A stretch of 64,000 nucleotides of DNA from Polytrichum commune (taxonomy: Eukaryota; Streptophyta; Polytrichopsida; Polytrichales; Polytrichaceae): the NCBI GenBank assembly GCA_950295325.1, contig OX485808.1:1986501-2050500 (forward strand), in the 5' to 3' direction. Positions within the stretch are counted from its first letter, which is position 1. Each line of letters opens with the position of its first letter. A program made the translations under genes and the position numbers. This document shows positions 33,885 to 45,606 of this stretch, one piece after another. Under the pieces are notes generated by a model, which ran no database searches, was not told the origin of the DNA, and saw nothing but the letters and a program-made list of their open reading frames with translations.

Positions 33885-34424
33885 AAGTGACCTACCCGTG
33901 TGGTCAACTTGTTTCAATTGGGTCTCACTGAACTATTAAATTGAGGTAATTTTGGTGGTTGAAGGTTTTTGGGAAGTTGTTTGGGGATGTACCATGGGTC
34001 TATGGTTGTCATGCCAAGGTGAAACACATCATATCATCCATTGTTTGGGAATGACCATGAATTGTTTCATACAAGTGTGTTTCTCATAGTTTCTCCAAAC
34101 TGAAGTATTGTGTCTCCTAATTGTGGTCTATTCATCTCAATTGGGTCACAATTAAACTAATTTGAGCTAATTAGAGGGTTTTTGGATACATACAATGCGA
34201 TTACCATTGTGTTTGTGACACCGCGGGGGGGGGGGGGGTCATCAAACCATGTATAGCCCATGTATTGTTGCATAATACTATCACTTAGTTCATCCGAACT
34301 CACAAATTGTGTCACTTCATTGGGGTCAATCCAATTCACTTGGGTCTCACTAGACTATCTCAAACCGATTTTAGATGGCCAATGCAAGGTTTTTGAAACA
34401 TACAACATGTTTACATTTGTGGTT
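33885..34424 (+). repeat. Three diverged tandem repeats and a G14 run
   Basis: Units anchored on CAATTGGGTCTCACT-like sequence at about 33915, 34138 and 34332 share TTTGTGTCAC/GTTTTTGG-type blocks with spacing about 200-220 bp. A run of 14 G lies at 34225-34238. A related stretch occurs near 53640-53740, so this is a dispersed repeat family. Confidence 0.55.
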
Positions 34425-37400
34425 TCAACGTATTGGACTGACCACCAAAATTCCGGTATCATTCACCATACGCACAACGCCGGGTCGAATACCGCGGCGC
34501 TCGCGGACAGGTCTAGCAGCGACATCAGACAGATAGGCTGCACCCGCGGATACTGGTGAGTCATAAGACGTGGTCGGTGCCTTGTCATCTGAGGCGTGTG
34601 CGTCAAAAGACGCAATGGTCTCTGCCGCAAGTCTCGCTCGCCGTTTGGCCACATCCTCAGGATCTTCAGAAGCAGGGATGTCCGTAGTGGCTTGAGCCAC
34701 GGTCAGAGAAGGTAAGGATGCCTTCCCTTCCAAAATCCTACCTGCTAAGTGAAAAACCTTAGCAGGTTGGAACTCTGGTGATGACCACTCCATGGCCGTG
34801 AACAAAGGTGTGTGCAACACCTTGGATGCCAACGTGTGCGCCACATCAGTCGTTGAATGTGAAACCTCATCGTTCGGATGGCGACCACGGACAGATTGGA
34901 CGGCATCGGCCAATCCAAAACATAATGGTAGTCGTGCCTGACCAATTTGGTCCGCGGGCGCATTGTCCCGAGCTCGCGAGCTTGCCACATATTCATTTGT
35001 AGTCGAAGGTATGGATTGTGACACAGCTTGAGCACGTGTCACGGCCGCGGAACTCACCACCTCGCCCGAGGCTCCGAACATATAGTAATCCGGAGTGGAA
35101 GAACTAGCCTGAGCTCCGGAGGAAGACGGTGAGGCCAAGATTTGGCCGGATGACGCCAAGCTTTTGAACCTCTCCTCCATGGCTCCAATCTTCGCCTCCA
35201 ACGTCTTCTCCCGGTCGGAAGAAGGACGTTTCTCAGGATGGAGAGCAAAGCAGTTCTCTACCGCGTGATTGTTCCGCCCACAATGGGAACACTTCAATTG
35301 CTTGGGTAATTGATTACCCATCGTCCCCTTCGCCGAGCCCTTAGCGGGAACAAATGGTTTCCGCTTCGGAGTAGTGACGGTCTGGGCTTGCCTTTGCTTC
35401 GAAGGACAGTCCTTCTTAGCGTAGCCAGCCTGCCTACAAGACCAACAATACATGGTCTTGTCTACCTCGGCCTCCGCCAATCCCGCAGCCGCAACCGGAA
35501 CTCTTCGGGATTTGCTAGAATCCACTAGCAAGGACACCAAATCAGTGGCATCGTGCTGACATAATGCACGATCACACTGCTCCACCACGGCGAATGTCTC
35601 TGCGAGTGTTGCTCGACCACCAAACTCCATGATATTCCTGGGTAGCGCCAAGTCAAGGAGACGTTTGTCAATCTTTGACAAAAACACCTTCACCAACTGA
35701 CTTTCCGCGAACACACCTCCAGATTCTCTGGCAAACCTCGCCAACCTCGTATACATGGTACGAGGTGTATCGTCCTTCTCCCGTCTGAAATCTTGTATCC
35801 GCTGCATCTGGTCACGACGGAAGCCTCCATACTCCCCCTGTAGATACAGCTCAAATGCCCGCAATGGCTCAAAATCTGGCGGAGCCCCTAAAGAGGCTAA
35901 AGCCGCTTGGGTGGCCATGGCATAACGCGAGAGTGGAAGAATTGGGCTCGACGTACTCGCCGCAGTGGGAGCAGGACCCGTAGCCCTCGGCTCACCAGGA
36001 GGAGCTCCCTCTACATCCACCACATAACCTCCCTCCGGTACCTCCGTGTCGCGCACCTCTCCATGAGGAGTGCCCGAAACACCATGGGCACAAGGGGGAC
36101 CCCGGAGTGACACCCGGGACTTGTGGCGCCGTTGGTGAGAGGGCCCAAGTGATCCTAGTGTGGGTGAGGGCCCCGGGCGTTGGGAACGCCTCCCACCCAC
36201 GAAGACTAGGAGGCACAAGGGCAAGGCCATGAGCTATGCGTAGCTCATGGCGTGGTGATTCTAGAATGCTCAAGAACACCTCAATCGGAGGTGTGAGCTA
36301 GGAGTTATGGCCATTTGAGTGGGGCGCTGTCCCGGGACAGCGCCCTGGTACAGCAGTGCCTGGGAGGGATTCCCGGGACTGCCAAGGTTCAAACAGGCAT
36401 AACGTCCTCAAGACTTGCTCGAATGGAGCAAGTGAGGAGTCCATCGGCATCTACGTGAAGCGTAGATGAGGATGGAGTGGTTGGTTGTTATGATCAGACA
36501 TCATACAAGGAAGTTATGATGGTCTGAAGCTGCTGGGGGGGTTCTAGGCCCAGCAGCTAAAGGAAAATGTCCACTTGGCCCCAACTCTTGGTAGGGAGAC
36601 AAGAGGTTGGTTGACGGTGGGGTAGGGGCCCCGCGTGAAGTCCTAGAGGCTTATATGGGTGAGGTGGTGTGGCCTCACCCACCCGAGGCCGAACGGCACG
36701 GCCTCCATGGGCTTTGGCCCAATGTGAGGCCATAGTTGCCTAGTATGGTTCGGGTTGTTGTAGTGTTGCTCCGGCAACGCGATGATCAACATGGGATTGG
36801 ACTTCCATGGATGGAAGTCCACATCTAGGAATGGGTTACCGATTAAGGGGTGAGTCCCTAAAGCAAAGTAGGAGGGTTGGTTCCCTCCTATGAACTATAA
36901 GGTCCGGGGTAGGAGGAGCTAACCATTAGCATGGCGGAATCCGAATGGTTAGCGCTCGTAACCTTTGCTAGAATTGAAAATTGGCAAGATTATTAAGGGA
37001 CCTAGCAAGGGTTGCGACACTCCGTCTTGACATCCGGAACGGCCATGAAACTGGAAGCTGCGCCTTCTTTCAATGCGGATACCAACTCAACCCGAGTCTC
37101 CCAGTACCGCTCCACCTGGCGCAGCTCCATCCAATGAGCCTCCGTCCACTGCTCATAAGTTTGGAGAGCTTCATGCTCCAAATGCTAAGGCAGAAGCTCA
37201 AACGCATACCAATCGTTAAAATTGATATTGCGTTGGCGTTTCTCTCGCATCCACGTACAAAACCGGATTTTCCAGTCTTGCAGAGAAATGGTCCCTGCTC
37301 GACCGGAAAACCGGTCCCGTATCCCTCCCCTAGTCTCCTCCTCCATATCGTCAAAGGTTCCGACCCACAGGACGTGAGACCGAGTGATAGTCCCCCACGC

Positions 37401-37523
37401 CGAAGTAGGCTGAAAAACCTCGTTGGGTGCTACCACTGGTTCAACGTCCGAGAGGTCCGAGGGATAACCTTCCGATGCTCCTGGGGTCGGAGAACGATAG
37501 TGTTGAGTACGAGTTGTAACCAT
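34425..37523 (-). pseudogene. gag-coding remnant of an LTR retrotransposon, split by a solo LTR
   Basis: Minus-strand coding sequence of gag type lies on both sides of the solo LTR 36047-37019. The upstream part is 37523-37025, beginning MVTTRTQHYRS. The downstream part runs from 36046 to about 34425, with a capsid-like stretch and CCHC zinc-knuckle segments (CSHCGRNNHAVENC). No protease, reverse transcriptase or integrase follows on this strand, so only the 5' part of the element is present. Its own LTRs were not identified. It is broken by the LTR insertion and by loss of the rest. Confidence 0.75.
36047..37019 (+). mobile_element. Solo LTR of the chromovirus family seen at 5970-12852
   Basis: It is a 973-bp LTR in the opposite orientation to the copies at 5970 and 11880, starting TGTCGCGCACC and ending GGTTGCGACA. 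The target duplication CTCCG is at 36042-36046 and 37020-37024. No internal region is present, as expected after recombination between two LTRs. It is very similar to the other two copies but not identical, so it is somewhat older or from another source copy. Confidence 0.93.
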
Positions 37524-37571
37524 AAACCCACAATGGGATGGTCACCGAATCAACAACCCAAAATGAATTAG

Positions 37572-38740
37572 TATCCAGGGACAAAGAGAAAAAGGGTCAA
37601 AGGCAACCTGCACCTGCAACCACCACCAAAACTTATGGTCTGCTGGTCATTAACCCAGCCTCACCACAAGTGAAAACAAGCACCGCCCACTTGGTGCACA
37701 AACAAAGGTCCCGTCGGTCATTAATCCGACCTCACCTCCACAGTACCCTATCACAATCTAGGACTACACAAAATGGGGCAGTGCTAGAACACTCCAGCAC
37801 TACAGCCCGCCACAGGGGAAGGTACCAAAACAAAATACAAGGAACAATGCAAGAACAGCACTGGATCCTCTTCCCCAAAACAACATTCAAGCAGAAATTG
37901 AACACGACCGCAACCAACTGGCACTCGCCTGCAGTTGGTGGTCAAAATAAAGAGTCCATGTTGCTTAAGAAAAGGAAATGCTAACTATGCACATCTCTCA
38001 TCTAGTACTATAATATAAAATCCTCTCCTTCCTAAAGTCCTTGGAATTTGTGTTGCTTAACACAATTCGCGCTTAACAAATTATCTTGTTAAGTCGAATG
38101 GTAATTCCATATGCCAATTCGCTCCACCCCTAGGCAATCCCTAAACAATTTATAAACTTATACCAAAATAAAATCTACAATAACAATCAACCTATCCCCA
38201 AATAAATCCTACACCTATCCCTAAATAAATCTCAATGCCCTTATTTTCCTTCTAAACACAGAAAGGGAAAATCCCCGCTTATGCCAAGTACCTCTATCAA
38301 GTCGTTGCGGGAGAAAATGAAGCTAACCGCAAATTCGCCGTGCGCCCACGCCCCCCGCGTGTTGCTGGATGCTCCCGCGAACTTCTCCCGCAATGCTCCA
38401 CCTCTCCCAACAAAATGATTTCGGTACCAAAACTCCGACAATCCCCAAGCAACTCAAGAAGGTGCTCTCAATCCGATCGCCGAAGTGTTATTCATAAATC
38501 TAAGAATTTCACACTCTTGAAATGTTGAATACCCCCAACACCCATGGAGAATGTCTCCGTCAAGATACACCTCTCTTAGATCCAAAGAATTGGTATCTTA
38601 GTTTATTGTCTACATATACATATATATATATTTGTATTAAAAATTACAAAAAAATGTATATATATATCTCTACCTAACACAATGATTTTATTATTATTTC
38701 TTTAAAATAAAAAAATAAATCGACCCCCTGCCCCCTGCAG
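37572..38740. other. AT-rich stretch between gag remnant and G-rich tract
   Basis: About 1.2 kb contains no convincing gene. It may include the leader or LTR of the gag element, but no primer site or repeat was found. A short TA-rich microsatellite is at 38615-38670. Confidence 0.4.
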
Positions 38741-39010
38741 CAGCTCTGCTGCTGCTGCCGCAGAAGAGGAGGGGAGGGAGCTGGGCTTGGTGTAGGGGGG
38801 GGGAAGGGTTAGGCGTAGGCTAGGGGGGGGAGGTTAGGTGTAGGCTTGGGGGAAGCTTAGGTGTAGGGGGGGGGGAGGGTGAGAGGAAGGGGGAGGAAGG
38901 TGAGAGGGGAGGGGAGGAAGGTACGGGAGGGAAGTACCGGGGGAGGGGGTTACCGGGGGGGGGGAAGAAGAAGGAGGAGGGGGGAGCCGCGGGCCCGGGC
39001 CGCCGGCTTG
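38741..39010 (+). repeat. Strongly G-rich purine tract
   Basis: Between 38785 and 38990 the plus strand is almost all G and A, with several runs of seven or more G separated by short AGGTTAGGTGTAGG-like spacers. A CAGCAGCTCTGCTGCTGC hairpin-like stretch precedes it. The open frames here are low-complexity Pro or Gly/Arg artefacts. Confidence 0.8.
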
Positions 39011-39769
39011 CCGCCGGATGGCCGCCGCAGCTCTGCACTCCGGGACCGACCAGGAGCTCCGGCTCCAAGAGTCGGATCCTCTCCTTTTTTCTTTTCTTTT
39101 TTTTTAATTTTTTTTAAATGAACTTAAACTCAAATTGGAATGAAGAATGCTCTACACAAGCTCAATGATACGAATTCAAGTTTGCAAGCAGAAAAATGAT
39201 AAGGAATTCCGTGGAGAATTCAAAGATTTCTCTCCACAATTCAAAGTGATGTCTAAACTTCACAAGCACACCTCTTTCTTCTTGTTGCTTCAACAATCTG
39301 CGGCTTTCTCCGCTCCAAAACTCCGGAACTTCATCACTCTTTGCCCCCACGCGCACCCGAGCGCGTTTTATGTCAAGAATAAAGAAGAAAACATAAAAAA
39401 TGAAGCATTCTTGCCAAGTGAGAAGGAAGAGATTAGCTCACTCACAATAGCTCTAAATCTCTTCAAATGCACACAAATTAGTCAAGCTATCTCTCACTCC
39501 ACCAAGGGAGAATCCAAGAGTGTAAGTAGGGGAAGAAGAACTCAAGATTTATTGCAAAATCATGCAATCTACACCTCACACAAGCTCTCTCCACACACTA
39601 ACTCACAAGACTTGACTTGGCAAGAATGCCAAGCCAAGGAGGAGGCTCCTCACTTAGGAGCCTTCCTCTCCACATCTAGATTCATCCATCCAAGTCTAGA
39701 TGGATGAAATCCAACGGATAAGGTGCGGCCGTCGACACCGCATACCGTGACAGACTTGGAGGAGCTCGA

Positions 39770-40050
39770 CGAGAGAAAAATGATGGCGGCCTAACACATT
39801 GAGGCCATCCAACAGAGGAGGAAGATCATCTTTGATAAACGGCACAAGAAGAGGGCACTACGACCGGGAATGATGGTCATGATTCAAGATGCTTGGAAGC
39901 TCGACTTTCCGAGTAAGTTCGATGCGGTTTGGTTGGGTCCCTACCTTGTTCGCGAAGTGTTTTCCAACAATTCCAAGCAATTGGAGACCTTGAATGGTGA
40001 AAGCTTCCCAACATGCACATCCGGAAGTCGGTGCAAGGAGTATCGAGTTT
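39770..40050 (+). pseudogene. Fragment of a Ty3/Gypsy integrase C-terminus
   Basis: Plus-strand coding similarity to the end of Gypsy integrase is clear (FDKRHKKRALRPGMMVM and FDAVWLGPYLVREVF). It sits about 60 bp before the LTR that starts at 40113, the expected place for the end of pol. The rest of the element is missing, so it is a broken copy. Confidence 0.8.
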
Positions 40051-40112
40051 GATTGACAACTTGCCTTCGGAGCAAGGGATCTTGGGATTCATCCCCCGAT
40101 GGTCGCCAATTA

Positions 40113-41484
40113 TGTGAGCCTAAAATGAGGTATTCACATGTGTGTTAGATCTTAAAAGTTGTTAGGATTTTAATTGGTATTTATTTTGTTATTTCAAAAC
40201 ATTAAAAAATGTGAATTTTGGGTTGGGGCGTGGTTTTGACCTTTGGCTTGGATTTTATCTTGGTTAGTTTGATGAGGTAGAGTAATTAATTAGGAAATTA
40301 GGTTAATGAGTTTTTTCGAGATTAGTTATGGTTAGCTTGTTGGGATTAGGGGTTAGAGTTAAGGGTTAGATAGGGCAGCCAAAAAGCTTAAGGGTGGGAT
40401 TTCCTTATTAGGCTCATGCACTGTTCAATTGAGGGTTGTGGCCTCCTCGGAAGGGATGGACTCTGGATTTGCGGGGGGTGAGTTACTGGTCCCAAATGGC
40501 CCTCGACCAGGGTTTCGAGCTCTCTCTCCGAACTGTGAACGAGCTGCAGGGGCAGTGGCCGGAGATGGCCACGCCACCAGGCACACGAGGCACACATTAA
40601 GGGCAGCATTAGGGGGGAAATTTGACTTGAATCCAGAAAGGAGCACATTGAAGAGGTCGCCGAAATGGGTCGGGGAAAATACTGAGAGTGCTTCGAATCA
40701 GGAAAGTGGCACTCCTGGATTGAGTTTGAAGCAGGAAATAAATGGAGGATTGAAAGGGGCAGCAGTAGAATTTCAGGGCCGCATTGTTCCAGACTAATGT
40801 TCAATCTTCGGGAGACCAAAGGAACCTACTAAAGGGAGTTCGAATGAAACTCCAGGCCCTGAATTCATGCTAAGGGGGACTCGAAGACTTACATCTCAAT
40901 CGGACCTGCGGAAGCTAGCAGCTGGGCTTAACTGCTGCCACCGACAGCAACCTGGGATCAGGTTCAGTAGCGAGGGTACTTTGCTGTGTGTATGGCCGGG
41001 CCGGTGCAGCCACCGGCTGGCCCCGAGGAGGGAGTGACGGGTGATGACGGGCTCGTCATCCAAGGGAACATCGTAGAATTGCCGGAAGGCTGGGAATACT
41101 GAAGGTCGTTAGCCTAACTCAACTTGAGTTGTTTAATGCCGTGCACCAATGGGCCAAGGGGTTTGGGCTGGTAATAGGGGAAACCCAACCAGAAGGTTGA
41201 AATGGACTTGAATAAGCATAGTTAGGGGAGGGTTTTGGGATCCTTGGTTAGATGGGTGAGATTGTTTAGTTACTAAGAGTGGGATTAGTGTGAGTGAAGC
41301 AAGGCAAGGTTAGAAAAACATTCTTAAATGCTTGTAACTCTCGTCATGGAATAAAATAAGTGTTATTAATGCCACTATGGGACGGGTCAGAGCAACCATA
41401 CAAGGTTGACAGCGGAATCAATACATGTGCGTCACCAGCCTTCCCCGGACTACTACACATAAGGGTGGAAGGTTTGGCCTCACA
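40113..41484 (+). mobile_element. 3' LTR of a Gypsy element, 1.37 kb
   Basis: It begins TGTGAGCCTAAAATG right after the integrase fragment and ends GGTTTGGCCTCACA, an inverted-end pair. An AATAAA lies near 41352. Its ends match those of the solo LTR at 49098-50676 (reverse) and the fragment at 129-310. The 5' LTR and most of the interior are absent. Confidence 0.75.
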
Positions 41485-43178
41485 TCAAGCGGCCTTCAAG
41501 AATGCAAAGGCAATGTTTTTTCCAAAGTTGGGCAAGGCGGACAATAGTTTTTGGTCGGGTTTAGAAAATTTCTCAAGAAGGTTGCCCCAACCCAGGTTTG
41601 ATACCTCCGAAAGTTCGTGAGGGGGTATTTAACGTCCGTCCATGTTAATTTTATTTTAAAATAACTAGATTAGTAATGATAGGTTGGCAACACAAGATGC
41701 CCCCAATTGCTTCTATATGAGGCATTTTTTTTTATTTATATCTATACCCCTTTATATTGGTGCCTTAAGTATTAGATTAGACTAGGATTTTTTAAACTAC
41801 TAAAACTTGGTATTTTTGAAACCCTTGAGACAAGGAGCCGACGACATATGGAAGTGTCTAAAGTGGTTCATCTCATCCGCAAAGATGAATGAACTCTCAC
41901 TAATGAGAATACATGAGTGCCATGAATCCCCGGCCCCGTAATCCTGGGTCTTTGCATAAACATATTTCAGACGTTAAAAACATACCGGAGGCACATACTT
42001 GGGTGGGTACGTGGTTATAGGAGAAGATTCGGAGTCTTTACAATGGCTTCCGCACTGGGCTCCCTACTCCATCACTCGTGCACTTGAGGTTTTGACTCCA
42101 CCTTATGAGGGTCATCATGCAGTGATGGCTTACATCCTCTATGTATTGGAAACGCACCTTCTTTGTGCCCTAGCTTGTATGGGCCCTCCACTATGATCAT
42201 GGGCAGGGCTGATTTTTCACAAAGTTTTTGCCCGTCCACGTCCAAAAATCTTGAATTGAAAGGCAAAAAAAATTGCAACCCGTCCATGGAAAGGTTAACG
42301 AAAAAATAACCCGTCCCAAAACCGGTTTGAAAATGAAAATACCCATCCTGCAAGAGGTATAAATAAGTCTCTTACAATGTTGGTAAATTAACCCAAAAAA
42401 CAAAACAAAAAAACAAAAAAACCGAAAGATGTCGACACTAAAAAAAGAGAATGCTTCTTTTTGTTGAAGGATAGAGAAGAGCAATAAAATGCAAAGGTTG
42501 GAATAATCAAAAATTGAGCCTTGTGCTACGTAGTTTTGCGAGAAATATACAGCATTTCCTCGAGGATTATACATCCACCAGGGCACCTGTACTCAAAACA
42601 TTTTGAATGACGAGTTTTTGAAGCAGGTGTGTATCGGCAACATCCAGACACAAGTATTTGAAAAACTTTTGGAAGGTGCCTCAAGCCAGTAGGGCATCGT
42701 TGAGACGGGTTGTAGTAGGCCAAACCCTCGCTGTTGACTCCTCCACTTCCATCTGCCACCACCGACAATCATAACAATGTGCAGGAATTAGGTCATTTTA
42801 ACCTCACCTCCTTCTCGCATCCAATAAATGGGTGCGTGCTTGGGCTAGCATTTTGTTGATGACCAATGCAAAATGTAAGAATTAGATCCACAGAGCAGTC
42901 TTTTATCACCATCAGAGCAAACTCAATTTCTTACAGTTTCAACTCTTGCTAGACTTGCACATTTCTTTCCTAGCAAAATGGTTACAATGGCTTGGGTTGT
43001 GCATCATGGAGAAAATGAACATTCTTCCGTCATCCTGTCTAGCAGCTTACCTAGCAAAATGCGACTCCACGAGATCGAGAATCGATGCGCATCCATCCCA
43101 AGGTCTGCCATGAGCTCCACATCCTCCTACACATCCAGCATCGCCATAGCTAATTTTAAATTTTCTATAAAAATTAGA
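41485..43178. other. Intergenic DNA, no gene recognised
   Basis: About 1.7 kb contains only short open frames. The minus-strand frame 42586-42197 is Phe-rich and looks like AT-rich noise. The minus frame 42768-42526 has a Cys-containing stretch but matches no family I know. Confidence 0.4.
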
Positions 43179-43297
43179 GGGTGCTTACACCCAAGGCCTT
43201 AACCTGGATCCCCTGGGAATTCCGAGGTTAAGCAACCTAAGGTCGGAATAGTACTCATATGGGTGACCTTCCTAGCACTTGATGTCCAATGCACCCT
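43179..43297 (+). repeat. 119-bp 5S rRNA-like sequence
   Basis: The sequence starts GGGTGC and ends GCACCCT, which pair as 5S helix I. In order it holds recognisable 5S blocks: GGATCCC near 43212, a GAGGTTAAGC A-box at about 43229, ATAGTACTCATATGGGTGACC (intermediate element and C-box) and a 3' part ending TGATGTCCAATGCACCC. The length equals plant 5S rRNA, though the sequence is diverged from it. It stands alone, not in a tandem array. It may be a dispersed 5S pseudogene, a 5S-headed SINE, or the 5S domain of a Cassandra-type TRIM LTR. Confidence 0.75.
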
Positions 43298-43590
43298 ACC
43301 ACCTATGGTCCACCCAAACATAGTGGGGGTTTCTGGTAAACTGTATGTTTTTCAACCAACTATGTGGGAACCCAGGGACTTGCCTTGGAGGGATAGGTGC
43401 TGGCTGGTCAGTTACACCCGTTCAAGGTGTTTACCTTCGAAAGGAGGCGATAGTCTTTGGGGCCTTCTCATTCTCGTAATGCCCATTTCGGGATTACATA
43501 TAGACTTAGACGAACTCAAAAATGAAGCAACACCATAATTCATGCCGGTGGCAACTTCAGAGTTGTCTTTCTTTCTTTCTTTAAGTCTTT
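43298..43590 (+). repeat. Repeat body following the 5S-like sequence, with CTTT tail
   Basis: The body runs directly on from the 5S-like part and ends in (CTTT)n at 43567-43582. A copy, reverse-complemented and lacking the 5S part, is at 51287-51583. Shared blocks include GCAACACCATAATTCAT, CCCGTTCAAGG, GTAATGCCCATTT and TTCTTTCTTTCTTT. The pair defines a dispersed element of about 290 bp. Confidence 0.7.
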
Positions 43591-44936
43591 CTTCTTTCTA
43601 TTCTACACAATGTAGGAAGTACTTTCAGGATTACAAACCATCACATGACAACTCATATGTGGAACCTGGGAAGGAAAGTGGAAACCACCGCGTATCTGTG
43701 GGACTGGTCTGCACTTTGGTCGCCAGTGGTGTTGTCTGCAACAGCCCCTGCACACACACACACCGCATGCTTTGTTAATCACCGCCTTCTGTTCAAATCA
43801 ACAAAAACTTTGCATCTTGTGATCATCCAGACACCACCAATTTTTCTGGCTTCGACTTATTCACACACGTAGGAAGAATTAAAGGGAGTACATTCAAACA
43901 CTTCCACTCGCAGTAAACCACAATATGTGCTCTGATGTTACTAGAGTGATGGAGTTGTCCCAATGTGAGATACATGTTTGTTAAATGGGGCAATTGAAGC
44001 AGAGAAAAAGACACATTCTCCGGTTGCAGGTGAACTTAAATCGACATGTGAAGTGTTGCCCATAGCCAGTAGGATAAATGATTCCCAAATAGGTTAAGTC
44101 ACTGCAACACTTAAATATGATGCTTGAGAAATGGAAGGTGGTTGTCAAGTAGGTTAATCACCGCAACACATAGATGCTTGAGAAGTGAAAGCTTTGTTGT
44201 GTGCACACATAGGTATAAGAGAGGAACTTTCTTCAAGAGGACAATGTTCTCCTTTGTCCCCGTGCAATCACAAGTTTGCACTTGATCCATAAGGCTGGGA
44301 ACCCTTCATTTTCTCGTCGTGTGAGGATCCCTGGGTTTTCCTTTTCTTTGGCTAAATGAAAAATCCGTTTGGCAAGGGAGAGGGTGTACTGGTGCTAATG
44401 AATCAAGACCCAACAAACAAACAAACAAACAAGAACAACCCACTTGACATTACATTTGACACAAGAATGTTCACCGTTTTCTATTCACCTGCTTGACATC
44501 ATCAGAGCACACATTGTTATTTGGGGTCATTTTTTGTGATCGTATGAGTGGAATGAGTGGAAGAGTGTGATGACACACCTTGCTTGTGAGTAAAGGTGTC
44601 CCAGACTTAGGCCCCGCCCTCCTTCGGCCACTGCTCCTTCACACTGCGTTCACACCAACCACATCACTTATTGCGGCACAATTACATACATCAATGTCAA
44701 GGAACCTTGTCCAATGAGCGTCCCCCTCATCTGTTTGCGACTAAAATCTTCCTCCGAACATCTTCTTGACAATCCTTTTGAGCAGAATGATTCAAGAAAT
44801 CGGTGACAGGTGATTTGTGTCAGTCGTATCATTATTCTTCCAAAGATATGATCACATCAGGTAATCCCAAGATTCACACATTGAACTCCTACCTATTCCG
44901 ATGGGAAGTATCACTTCGATAAATTAAATTCGGCAC
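43591..44936. other. Intergenic DNA downstream of the GH1 exon
   Basis: No GH1 exon 2 (expected to encode a (V/Y)EGA motif) or other gene was found on the minus strand here. A stretch at 44080-44230 resembles 25490-25620. A short (CAAA)n lies at 44412-44432. Confidence 0.45.
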
Positions 44937-45164
44937 CTGACATGCGGAGCTCGAGCTCCCGAACACAAACCCTTCCGGGAAATCACTTCGGTGAAGAAAC
45001 CCCTGCTCCGAGTCGTCGGCTCTGAGTTCCGAAATTGGTTGAATCATCCTCGCCTTCACATCCTCAATTGCCAAGCTCGCCATTATGAAGCTTACCATCA
45101 GCAAGCATGTCACCGTCCTCCCAACCATCCTTCCTGGTCCCTTTGATTCCACCCTTTTTCCCAA
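44937..45164 (-). pseudogene. Orphan first exon of a GH1 beta-glucosidase
   Basis: The 76-codon exon begins MGKRVESKGPGRMVGRT. It has a hydrophobic signal segment at about residues 13-35 (TCLLMVSFIMASLA), then HRSDFPEGFVFGSSSSACQ. The last part is the GH1 N-terminal motif (family form: FPxGFxFGxxxSAYQ). The exon ends at a GT donor (44936-44935), exactly where plant GH1 genes often have their first intron. No later exon follows on the minus strand in the next several kilobases. It is therefore a truncated gene or a captured exon. GH1 enzymes hydrolyse beta-glucosides; this fragment cannot. Confidence 0.65.
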
Positions 45165-45525
45165 TCCCTCATTCTACAATCTGAAGATAATCCCAAATCT
45201 CCCTCTGCAATTCTGCTCCGCATTTGCCATTTCCTTTTCGTGCAATTTGGGGAGAAAGTCAGCTTGAACCTCTTAAGTGTGCACTGCAAAACTGCCAAAC
45301 TGCCAGAACGACACCATCCACAACACAGAGCAATAAACATTGCCTCGCGCTTTCTCTCAATTCTCCACTCCATCACCGGAAATATCTACATGCAAATAAT
45401 GTTTTCTCCAACTCTCTCTCCTCTCAAGAAGGTGAAACCATATTTGCAGGAATCTGATTCTGGATGGAAGACTCCCATCGTTCTGATTGCAAATTTGATG
45501 TTCCACTGGGGATAACAAAAATTAT

Positions 45526-45606
45526 ATATATATATATATATAAAATAAAATAAAACAAACAAACAAACAAACCAAACCAAACCAAACCAAACCAAAAAAA
45601 AGAAAA
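45526..45606 (+). repeat. Compound microsatellite (TA)n (AAAC)n (CAAAC)n
   Basis: A TA run of about 20 bases is followed by AAATA, CAAA and CCAAA units to about 45606. It ends in an A-rich stretch. Confidence 0.9.

Noticed and set aside
34425-36230. A single 601-codon minus-strand frame taken as one gene
   Set aside because: Its first part is read from the solo LTR; only the part beyond the LTR is gag-like, so it is not one gene.
38785-38870. Possible interstitial telomere repeat (GGTTAGG-like spacers)
   Set aside because: The plant unit TTTAGGG is not present in tandem; the spacers are irregular within a G-rich tract.
38820-39121. Open frames on both strands of the G-rich tract
   Set aside because: They are Pro- or Gly/Arg-rich low-complexity readings of a purine tract, with no domain and no codon pattern.
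42197-42586. 129-codon minus-strand frame rich in Phe
   Set aside because: Composition reflects A/T-rich simple sequence (CAAAAAAAC-type runs); no membrane or enzyme family recognised.
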